Assembly (NCBI GenBank): GCA_037043455.1
Contig: JAWPHD010001267.1
Coordinates: 275,819-339,818 of the forward strand
From: Cyrtodaria siliqua
Taxonomy: Eukaryota; Mollusca; Bivalvia; Adapedonta; Hiatellidae
Reading direction: 5' to 3'
Length of the DNA stretch: 64,000 bases
Below the pieces are notes generated by a model. That model had not been told where the DNA came from. It made no database searches and worked only from the letters and a program-made list of their open reading frames with translations. This document shows positions 34,367-44,700 of the stretch, piece by piece. A program made the translations under genes and the position numbers. Every line of letters starts with the position of its first letter. The stretch's first letter is position 1.

Positions 34367-34368
34367 AC

Positions 34369-37052
34369 TGTGATCTGTGTCCGCAATAAGATACCTATAG
34401 TACTGATTCTGTGTGATCTGTTTCCACAATAAGATACACATAGTGATGATTCTGTGTGATCTGTGGCCACAATAAGATACACATAGTGCTGATTCTGAGT
34501 GATCTGTGTCCACAATAAGATACACATAGTGATGATTCTGTGTGATCTGTGGCCACAATAAGATACACATAATACTGATTCTGTGTGATCTGTGGCCACA
34601 ATAAGATACCCGTAGTGATGATTCTGTGTGATATGTGGCCACAATAAGATACACATAGTACATATTCTGTGTGATCTGTGTCAACAATAAGATAATCATG
34701 GTGAGGATTCTATGTGATATGTGCCACAATAAGATACACATAGTACAGATTCTGTGTGATCTGTGTCCACAATAAAAAATATTCATAGTGCTGATTCTGT
34801 GTGATCTGTGTCCACAAAAAGATACAGATAGTACTGATTCTTTGTGATTTGTGTCCACAATAAGATACACATGGTGATGATTCTGTATGATCTGTGTCCG
34901 CAATAAGATAATCATGGTGATGATTCTGTGTGATCTGTGGCCACAATAAGATACACATAGTACAGATTCTGTGTGATATGTGTCCACAATAAAAATATAC
35001 ATAGTGCTGATTCTGTGTGATCTGTGTCCACAATAAGATACAGAATAGTACTGATTATGTGTGATTTGTGTCCACAATAAGATACACATAGTACTGAATC
35101 TGTGTGATCTGTGTCCACAATAAGATACCCGCAGTGATGATTCTGTGTGATCTGTGTCCACAATAAGATACAGATAGTACTGTGAGCTGTGTCCACACTA
35201 AGATACAGATAGTACTGATTCTTTGTGATCTGTGTCCACAATAAGATACAGATAGTACTGTGAGCTGTGTCCACAATAAGATACCCATAGTACAGATTCT
35301 GTGTGATCTGTGTCCACAGTAAGATACACATAGTACTTTGAGCTGTGTCCACAATAAGATACAGATAGTACTGATTCTGTGTGATCTTGTCCACAATACG
35401 ATACACATAGTACTGAATCTGTGTGATATGTGTCAACAATGAGATACACGTTGTGATGATTCTGTGTTATCTGTGTCCACAATAAGATACAGATAGTACT
35501 GTGAGCTGTCTCCACAATAAGATACAGATAGTACTGTGAGCTGTCTCCACAATAAGATACAGATAGTACTGATTCTGTGTGATCTGTATTCTCAATAAGA
35601 TACCAAAAGTGATGATTCTATGTTATCTGTGTCCACAATAAAATATACATATTGCTGATTCTGTGTGATCTGTGTCCACAATAAGATACACATAGTACAG
35701 ATTATGTGTGATCTGTGTCCACAATAAGATACCCATAGTACAGATTCTGTGTGATCTGTGTCCACAAGAGGATACACATAGTACTGATTCTGTGTGATCT
35801 GTGGCCACAATAAGATACACATAGTAACAGATTCTGTGTGATCTGTGTCCACAATAAGATGCAGATAGTACTGATTCTGTGTGATCTGTGACCACAATAA
35901 GATACACATAGTACAGATTTTGTGATCTGTGTCCACAATAAGATAACCATAGTATTGATTCTGTGTGATCTGTGTCCACAATAAGATACACATAGTACAG
36001 AATTTTGTGATCTGTGTCCACAATAAAATATACATAGTCCCCTGATTCTGTGTGATCTTTGTCCACAATAAGATACCCATAGTACTGATTCCGTGTGATC
36101 TCTGTCCACAATAAGATATCCATAGTATTGATTCTATGTGATCTGAGTCCACAATAAGATACCCATAGTACTGATTATGTGTGATCTGCGTCCAAAATAA
36201 GTTACAGATAGTACTGATTCTGTGTGATCTTTGACCACAATAAGATACACATAGTACTGATTATGTGTGATCTGCGTCCAAAATAAGTTACAGATAGTGA
36301 TGATTATGTGTGATCTGTGTCCACAATAAGATACCCATAGTACTGATTATGTGTGATCTGTGTGATCTGTGACCACAATAAGATACCATAGTACTGATTC
36401 TGTGTGATCTGTGACCACAATAAGATACCCATAGTACTGATTCTGTGTGATCTGTGTGATCTGTGACCACAATAAGATACCCATAGTACTGATTCTGTAT
36501 GATCTGTGACCACAATAAGATACTCATAGTACTGATTCTGTGTGATCTGTGTGATCTGTGACCACAATAAGATCCACATAGTACTGATTCTGTGTGATCT
36601 GTGTCCACAATAAGATACCCATAGTACTGATTCTGTGTGATCTGTGTCCACAATAAGATACCCATAGTGATGATTATGTGTGATCTGTGACCACAATAAG
36701 ATACCCATAGTACTGATTATGTGTGATCTGTGTGATCTGTGACCACAATAAGATACCCATAGTAGTGATTCTGTGTGATCTGTGACCACAATAAGATACC
36801 CATAGTTCTGATTCTGTGTGATCTGTGTGATCTGTGACCACAATAAGATACCCATAGTACTGATTCTGTATGATCTGTGACCACAATAAGATACCCATAG
36901 TACTGATTCTGTGTGATCTGTGTGATCTGTGACCACAATAAGATCCACCTAGTACTGATTCTGTGTGATCTGTGTCCACAATAAGATACCCATAGTACTG
37001 ATTCTGTGTGATCTGTGTCCACAATAAGATACCCATAGTGATGATTATGTGT
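34369..37052. repeat. 43-bp satellite, array 1 (about 62 units)
   Basis: Tandem units of about 43 bp built on GATTCTGTGTGATCTGTG, then (T/A)CCACAATAAGATACNCATAG and TACT. Units differ at many positions. From 36.3 kb on, several units carry an extra 10-bp TGATCTGTGT duplication. A higher-order repeat of 370-371 bp is clear: 36297-36666 and 36667-37037 are near-identical multi-unit blocks. Long minus-strand open frames (up to 269 aa) occur because the unit lacks stops in all three minus frames and, not being a multiple of three, cycles them (YCGHRSHRIST-type peptide). I treat these as non-coding. Confidence 0.95.
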
Positions 37053-37055
37053 AAA

Positions 37056-37484
37056 TCTTTACCTATTCGTAATAATATTATAATACAGACACTTTAATTA
37101 TGTTCACAGTTAACAAAAATTCACATGCGTTAAAACAAACGGAATAAATGAAATTTGATTTTACATTATGTTTAATACCAAGAAATTGCATCCATGCATA
37201 GTATATCATATGCACATCTATTTTAATGATGGTTTGTGCTACATGAATTATGCGTAATTCGCTAGCAGAATAAAATAAAATGTAAAATTACATTATGTTT
37301 AATGTGTGATGCATCATAGGCATGAATATATGTTATAGTATTACGTGTCACATGACCGACGCATTATATCTTTACTTATTCGTAATAAGATTATAATACA
37401 GACACTTTAATTATGTTCACAGTTAACAAAAAATCACATGCGTAAAAACAAACGGAATAAATGAAATTTGAATTTACATTATGT
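37056..37484. repeat. Direct repeat pair, about 110 bp, 323 bp apart
   Basis: 37056-37171 and 37379-37484 are near-identical (TATAATACAGACACTTTAAT, ACAAACGGAATAAATGAAAT). A related TTACATTATGTTTAATG lies between them. Found directly next to the end of satellite array 1. Possibly LTR-like or segmental duplication; no coding content between. Confidence 0.8.
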
Positions 37485-38107
37485 ATGTATGATCTAAACA
37501 ATTTAAAAGTGACACCGTGCTTTTCTCAGGTTAACGAAAGAAGATAGTTTCACCAATAACCATGTCATATGCACATATAAACAAGAATATAAACAAGAAT
37601 ATAAACAAGAATAGCAATCGTTCATATCTGACAAAGGCCCACATGTGTCATAACATGCTACGTCACGTCGTCAAAATGTTCATGTAAAAATATATAGGTC
37701 ATGTTAATGCGACACAGTACGTCATACTAATTATGGAAAAGGAAAATCATATATAGCATGATTAATACACCATAAGCAGTTTCCATATAAACAGAGTAGC
37801 AAACATCCATGCCTGACACAGGCGGACATTTTTCAAAACATATATTATAACATCGTCAAAACGATAATGTAACATTATATAGTTAAATGTAAAAATAAAT
37901 ACAATAATGAATGAATGGTGTTTTACGGCACGTCGACACATAAATAGGTCATATTGTGCGCAAAATAATATGAAAAATGAAGTATTAATTAAAAATTAAT
38001 GTAAATATATAAAGATAAAACTATTAAAAAATAATATAAACTATGTATGTAAATCAACAAATGCCCGTCAACGGGTATATGAACAAGTAAATATATATAA
38101 GAACACA
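37485..38107. other. Gene-free stretch
   Basis: AT-rich. A triple ATAAACAAGAA repeat lies at 37577-37611. A GGTGTTTTACGGCACGTCGA segment at about 37918 resembles a common molluscan repeat. No gene. Confidence 0.45.
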
Positions 38108-38340
38108 TTACAATGATTTATATAGTCTGATCTCTTTCAGAAAGTCTAAAACAAGACTAAAATCTACAGTATTAAATAACTCTTTCATAGTATTAAGATT
38201 GTAGTACCTTTGACGCATAGGATCAAAGTCTACACATTCCAGTAAGATGTGTTTGACCGTTAACGGTGCAAAGCAAGGCATACATTCTGGTAATTACTCA
38301 CCTTGTAATACATATGAATGAGTATAACGTGTATGCCCTA
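38108..38340 (-). pseudogene. LINE ORF2 C-terminal fragment
   Basis: Minus-strand reading gives GHTRYTHSYVLQGE, one TAA, then LPECMPCFAPLTVKHILLEC, VDFDPMRQRYYNLNTMKELF, and ends LKEIRLYKSL at a TAA (38108-38110). The C-x2-C followed by LTVKHILLEC is the typical end of jockey-superfamily LINE proteins. It differs from the LINE at 18.5-21.4 kb, so it is a separate insertion, reduced to its 3' end, with a nonsense codon. It is too short and broken for a long open frame. Confidence 0.82.
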
Positions 38341-38894
38341 TCTCCTGCACAGTAAAGATGATATTTAAAAGTTAACACCAATTTGTTTAAAATAACGTTC
38401 ACCACATGCAAATTTCAAACGAAAAACAAATATGAAATACCACATATCATCAATTTTTATCACGGGCCTACGCTGGTTCAGTAAGAATCATGTCTGAGAA
38501 CCACCAGTGTACATCACTGAACTATTCTAGAATTGTCTTTTCAAAACAAACACTGTTCGATGCAGGTGTGATTTTTCATGCGGAAATAAATAATTGGAAT
38601 TTTGGATTATTATAAAAGAGGTAAATTACTTTTTGTTAATGAATCCACTATATATACACCACATTGTAGGGAAATGCACATATATACATGCAAATGTGCA
38701 TTATGAATACGTAAAAAGAACACATAGTCTAATATTAAATTGTCAAGAACCACACAGCTTCATGAAATAGCATTTATTTAAGGTTGTTACTCATATCTGA
38801 AATACAATAACAATCCTTATAGTCAAAATTACAGAATCATGCTGAGTAATATGACAAACAAACGCCAGTCTTCTGATAACAACATATCTAGGTG
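38341..38894. other. Gene-free stretch
   Basis: Nothing recognised. Confidence 0.4.
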
Positions 38895-39050
38895 TCATAT
38901 ACATATATGCATGTATGTGTGTATCTGTGTGTATGTGTGTGTGTGTGTGGGTGGGTGGGTGGGTGGGTATGTACATGCATGTATGTGTATATATACATAT
39001 ATGTGTGTATATAAATGTACATGTATGTGTATGTATGTATCTGATTGTAT
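38895..39050. repeat. Compound microsatellite with a (GGGT)n core
   Basis: TATG-, GT- and GGGT-type runs. Five consecutive GGG tracts with single-T spacers (38949-38967) form an ideal G-quadruplex motif on the plus strand. Open frames here (CVCVCVG-type) are low-complexity artefacts. Confidence 0.9.
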
Positions 39051-39518
39051 ACATGACATGCCGTTAAACCAAAATCATGCTTGATTTTTCATTCAATAAA
39101 AGACGTTTCAGTTTGCAATCTTGATATTTTGTTTACATAAGTATTGGCTACTATCAGCAGTGAGGATTATGACGTCAAATATAAGCTTTAAACTGCCACT
39201 TATACCTTCCAAGGGTATAGATGTTAGCCTTTTGATTCTACAATAGGAGTGAGGCATTCTCTTCTTCAAAAACTGCTTTGACATAAATTATTAGCAAACT
39301 GAACCGACACATGTAGTACAATTATATATAGTTAGAGCGCTCTTACTTGTATATATATTTATATCTATATTGTATATATTAATGCATTAATGTAGCCATG
39401 ATACATAAATGTGGAAACAAAATATAAACTGTCAAAATAAAATATTTGCTATGTACATAACGTGTCTTCGGTGTCTAAAATATCCAATTGTTACGGAATT
39501 CCGTTAGGGCCATCGCCT
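39051..39518. other. Gene-free stretch left of the foldback element
   Basis: AT-rich, nothing recognised. A small palindrome ACGGAATTCCGT sits at 39493-39504, just outside the foldback element. Confidence 0.45.
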
Positions 39519-40134
39519 TTCAATGTGTTGATCTGAAACGCGATACTCGATAGAACGATGATGAAAACGCGAAATCACGAAACTACGATAACGAAAACGC
39601 GATAACACGATGATGATAACGCGATACTACGATAACGAAAACGCGATAATACGATAGTACGATGATGATAATGCGATATACTATCGTGTTTTCACCATCG
39701 TACTGTCGCGTTTTCACCATCGTAATATCGTGATATCGCGTTTTCGTTATCGTAGTATCGTGATTTCGCAATTTCATTATCGTACTATCGCGTTATCATC
39801 ATCGTACTATCGCGTTATCACCACCGTACTATCGCGTTATCATTATCGTACTGTCGCGTTATCATCATCGTACTATCGCGTTATCACCATCGTACTATCG
39901 CGTTATCATTATCGTACTGTCGCGTTATCATCATCGTACTATCGCGTTATCACCATCGTACTATCGTGTTATCATTATCGTACTGTCGCGTTATCATCAT
40001 CGTACTGTCGCGTTATCATCATCGTACTATCGCGTTATCACCATCGTACTATCGCGTTATCATTATCGCACCATCGCCTTCCGGTGCGAATGTGCATGCT
40101 CGAAAATAGAAGATCTTCAAGTACAGCAGTACAA

Positions 40135-40226
40135 ATGGACGAGTTTATACAAACTTATTTTGAGAGAGGCTATGCCTTCAAGGAAATACTTGTTTTATTG
40201 AAATCGGATATGGGCGTAGATATAAG
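40135..40226 (+). pseudogene. Helix-turn-helix exon, left-arm copy
   Basis: Codes MDEFIQTYFERGYAFKEILV and LLKSDMGVDI, then stops at a consensus donor (AAG|GTGAGT, GT at 40227-40228), phase 2. The upstream frame is open into the minisatellite (VRMCMLENRRSSSTAVQ). The helix pattern resembles the N-terminal HTH of integrase-core transposase-like proteins, in which a Y-x-x-G segment precedes a second helix and a conserved LRTLKR-like exon. No matching acceptor exon or catalytic domain lies inside the element. The family assignment is inference. Confidence 0.55.
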
Positions 40227-40591
40227 GTGAGTTTATTTCAGATAATTTGTAATTTTTATTGGTTCGTTTTAAAGATAGTTTACCGTGTGGCAATTGTTTA
40301 CAATCAAATTTGACAGTATTTACTAAACCACATGTCTTTGCTATATTTGACATTTTTCACACACATCTACTTTGTATGCTTTTCATTTTTCAAGCATACG
40401 TATATGTAATGTTATATAACTGAACAAGATCTTTCATGATGAGTTCAGTGATATAAAATGAAAAATGTCAAATATAGCAAAGACATGTGGTTTAGTAAAT
40501 ACTGTCAAATTTGATTGTAAACAATTGCCACACGGTAAACTATCTTTAAAACGAACCAATAAAAATTACAAATTATCTGAAATAAACTCAC

Positions 40592-40683
40592 CTTATATCT
40601 ACGCCCATATCCGATTTCAATAAAACAAGTATTTCCTTGTAGGCATAGCCTCTCTCAAAATGAGTTTGTATAAACTCGTCCAT
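40592..40683 (-). pseudogene. Helix-turn-helix exon, right-arm copy
   Basis: Inverted duplicate of 40135-40226 with few differences (FIQTHFERGYAYKEIL), again followed by a GTGAGT donor (complement at 40586-40591). The two copies diverge from the central spacer, so transcripts from either would run towards the spacer and the opposite arm and produce hairpin RNA. Confidence 0.55.
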
Positions 40684-41541
40684 TTGTACTGCTGTACTTG
40701 AAGATCTTCTATTTTCGAGCATGCACATGCGCACCGGAAGGCGATGGTGCGATAATGATAACGCGATAGTACGATGGTGATAACGCGATAGTACGATGAT
40801 GATAACGCGACAGTACGATAATGATAACACGATAGTACGATGGTGATAACGCGATAGTACGATGATGATAACGCGACAGTACGATGATGATAACGCGACA
40901 GTACGATAATGATAACACGATAGTACGATGGTGATAACACGATAGTACGATGATGATAACGCGACAGTACGATGGTGATAACACGATAGTACGATGATGA
41001 TAACGCGACAGTACGATAATGATAACACGATAGTACGATGGTGATAACGCGATAGTACGATGGTGATAACGCGATAGTACGATGATGATAACGCGACAGT
41101 ACGATAATGATAACACGATAGTACGATGGTGATAACGCGATAGTACGATGATGATAACGCGACAGTACGATAATGATAACGCGATAGTACGATGATGATA
41201 ACGCGACAGTACGATAATGATAACGCGATAGTACGATGGTGATAACGCGATAGTACGATGATGATAACGCGATAGTACGATAATGAAATTGCGAAATCAC
41301 GATACTACGATAACGAAAACGCGATATCACGATATTACCATGGTGAAAACGCGACAGTACGATGGTGAAAACACGATAGTATATCGCATTATCATCATCG
41401 TACTATCGTATTATCGCGTTTTCGTTATCGTAGTATCGCGTTATAATCATCGTGTTATCGCGTTTTCGTTATCGTAGTTTCGTGATTTCGCGTTTTCATC
41501 ATCGTACTATCGAGTATCGCGTTTCAGATCAACACATTGAA

Positions 41542-41730
41542 CCCATTGTATGACTGCGACAAACTAAACATAAGATAGACACATCACGATAGAATTGACA
41601 GAGATAGAGTTTATTTCCATCGTGAAGTATTGGCCTTTTAGATGGAAGTAGAATGTAGTTTCAGAGGTTGGTTATTCGAGACATTGAAACAATTAATAAA
41701 TATAAGACCAATGTCATTGGCCCTTCTATT
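41542..41730. other. Short unique spacer between foldback element and satellite array 2
   Basis: No recognised features. Confidence 0.4.
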
Positions 41731-44700
41731 ATAAACATAGTATAATCATAGTGATGATTATGTGTGATCTGTGCCGACAATACGATTCACATAGTACTGA
41801 TTGTATGTGATCGGTGTCCACAATAGGATACCCATAGTACAGATTCTGTGTGATCTGTGTCCACAGTAAGATACACATAGTACAGATTCTGTGTGATCTT
41901 GTACACAATAAGATACACATAGTACTGATTCTGTGTGATCTGTGTCCACAATAAGATACCTATAGTACTGATCCTATGTGATCTGTGTCCACAATAAAAT
42001 ATACATAAAACTGATTCTGTGTGATCTGTGTCCACAATAAGATACACATAGTGCTTATTTTGTGTGATCTGTGTCCACAATAAGATACACATAGTACAGA
42101 TTCTGTGTGATCTGTGTCCGCAATAAGATACACATAGTACAGATTCTGTGTGATCTGTGTCCGCAATAAGATACACATAGTACAGATTATGTGTGATCTT
42201 TGTCCACAATAAGATACCCATAGTACAGATCCTATGTGATCTGTGTACACAATAAGATACCAATAGTACTGATTCTGTGTCCACAATAAGATAGCTATAG
42301 TACTGATCTTATGTGATCTGTGTCAACAATAAAATATACATAGTGCTGAATCTGTGTGATCTGTGTCCACAATAAGATACACATAGTGCTGATTTTGTGT
42401 GATCTGTGCCCACAATAAGATATCCATAGTACAGATTATGTGTGATCTGTGTCCACAATAAGATACACATAGTACAGATTCTGTGTGATCTGTGTCCACA
42501 ATAAGATAAACATAGTACTGATTCTGTGTGATCTTTGTCCACAATAAGATACACATAGTACAGATTCTGTGTGATCTGTGTCCGCAATAAGATACACATA
42601 GTACAGATGCTGTGTGATATGTGTCCGCAATAAGATACACATAGTACAGATGCTGTGTGATCTGTGTCCGCAATAAGATACACATAGTACAGATTCTGTG
42701 TGATCTGTGTCCGCAATAAGATACACATAGTACACATTATGTGTGATCTGTGTCCGCAATAAGATACACATAGTACAGATTCTGTGTGATCTGTGACCGC
42801 AATAAGATACACATAGTACAGATGCTTTGTGATCTGTGTCCGCAATAAGATACACATAGTACAGATTATGTGTGATCTGTGTCCACAATAAGATACACAT
42901 AGTACATATTCTGTGTGATCTGTGTCCACAATAAGATACCCGTAGTACTGATTGTATGTGATCTGTGACCACACTAAGATACCCATAGTACTGATTCTGT
43001 GTGATCTGTGTCCACAATAAGATACACATAGTATTGATTCTGTGTGATCTGTGTCCACAATAAGATACCCATAGTACTGATTATGTGTGAACTGTGGTTG
43101 TGTCCACAATAAGATACACATAGTACAGATTATGTGTGATCTGTGTCCACAATAAGATACACATAGTACTGATTCTGTGTGATCTGTGGCCATAATAAGA
43201 TACACATAGTACTGATTTTATGTGATCTGTGTCCATATTAAGATACACATAGTACAGATTCTGTGTGATCTGTGTCCACAATAAGATATACATAGTGATG
43301 ATTTTGTGTGATCTGTCGTTGTGTCCACAATAAGATACCCGTAGTACTGGTTCTGTGCCCACAATAAGATACCAATAGTACTGATTCTGTGTGATCTTTT
43401 TCCACAAAAATATACCCGTAGTGATAATTCTTTGTGATCTGTGTCCACAATAAGATATACATAGTGATGATTTTGTGTGATCTGTCGTTGTGTCCACAAT
43501 AAGATACCCGTAGTACTGGTTCTGTGCCCACAATAAGATACCAATAGTACTGATTCTGTGTGATCTTTTTCCACAAAAAGATACCCGTAGTGATGATTCT
43601 GTGTGATCTGTGTCCACAATAAGATACACATAGTACTGATTCTGTGTGATCTGTGGCCACAATAAGATACAGATAGTGCCGATTCTGTGTGATCTGTGTC
43701 CACAATAAGATACCCATAGTATTGATTCTGTGTGATCTTTTTCCACAAAAAGATACCCGTAGTGATTATTCTGTGTGATCTGTGTCCACAATAAGATACC
43801 CATAGTACTGATTCTGTGTGATCTTTGTCCAAAATAAGATACCCGTAGTACTGGTTCTGTGCCCACAATAAGATACCCATAGTTCTGATTCTGTGTGATC
43901 TGTGGTTGTGTCCACAATAAGATACCCGTACTACTGGTTCTGTGCCCACAATAAGATACCCATAGTTCTGATTCTGTGTGATCTATGTCCACAATAAGAT
44001 ACCCGTAGTGATGATTCTGTGTGTTCTGTGACCACAATAAGATACCTATATTACTGATTCTGTGTGATCTGTGGTTGTGTCAACAATAAGATATACATAG
44101 TACTGATTTTATGTGATCTGTGTCCACAATAAGATACCCATAGTACAAATTATGTGTGATCTGTGGCCACAATAAGATACACATAGTACAGATTATGTGT
44201 GTTCTGTGGCCACAATAAGATAAACATAGTACAGATTCTGTGTGATCTGTGTCCACAAGAGGATACACATAGTACTGATTCTGTGTGATCTGTGGCCACA
44301 ATAAGATACACATAGTACAGATTCTGTGTGATCTGTGTCCACAATAAGATGCAGATAGTACTGATTCTGTGTGATCTGTGACCACAATAAGATACCCATA
44401 GTACTGATTCTGTGTCATCTATGGCCACAATAAGACACCTATAGTACTGATTCTGTGTGATCTGTGGTTGTGTCCACAATAGGATACCCGTAGTACTGGT
44501 TCTGTGCCCACAATAATATACACATAGCACTGATTGTGTGTGATCTGTGTCCACAATAAGGTAGAGTACTGATTCTGTGTGATCTGTGCCCCCCAATACG
44601 ATACCCATAATACTGATTCTGTGTGATCTGTGCCCACAATAGGATACACATAGCACTGATTGTGTGAGATCTGTGTCCACAATAATGTAGAGTATTGATT

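Larger units (their letters stand above)
30733..34368 (-). mobile_element. Polinton (Maverick) fragment, decayed
   Basis: Minus strand, in order of translation: major capsid C-terminus, minor capsid/penton-like protein, adenain-like protease, PLA2 domain, chromodomain integrase and a small coiled-coil ORF. The combination is diagnostic for Polintons, giant virus-like DNA transposons. Frameshifts and stops occur in at least four of the genes, so the copy is dead. The upstream end is replaced by 43-bp satellite at 34.37 kb. No polymerase, ATPase or terminal inverted repeat is recognised in the block. Confidence 0.93.
39519..41541. mobile_element. Foldback element: 2-kb palindrome with minisatellite arms
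   Basis: Left arm 39519-40359 and right arm 40459-41541 are reverse complements, separated by a 99-nt spacer (40360-40458). The arms start and end with TTCAATGTGTTGATCTGAAA. Most of each arm is a tandem 22-bp-type minisatellite (CGTACTATCGCGTTATCACC and variants ATCATC, ATTATC, TGTCGC). Its copy number differs between arms, explaining the 841 versus 1083 bp lengths. Each arm also has an inner inversion point (near 39675 and 41380) and the same short exon next to the spacer. Long inverted repeats made of sub-repeats are the hallmark of Foldback-type transposons. No target duplication is clear. Confidence 0.85.

Noticed and set aside
34246..37036. Many long minus-strand ORFs (up to 269 aa) with YCGHRSHRIST / LLWTQITQNQYY repeats
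   Set aside because: The 43-bp satellite unit has no stop in any minus-strand frame and, as 43 is not a multiple of three, one peptide reads through all frames in turn. All three frames are open at once, which is not expected for selected coding sequence.
37056..37484. LTR retrotransposon suggested by the 110-bp direct repeats
   Set aside because: The repeats are short, only 323 bp apart, lack TG..CA ends, and no primer-binding site or gag/pol lies between them.
38791..39084. His/Thr-rich and Cys/Val-rich ORFs on both strands
   Set aside because: Direct translations of the compound TATG/GT/GGGT microsatellite.
39730..41330. ORFs rich in YYRVITIVLSRYHYRT inside the foldback arms
   Set aside because: Produced by the 22-bp-type minisatellite and present symmetrically in both arms; only the short exon next to the spacer has independent support.
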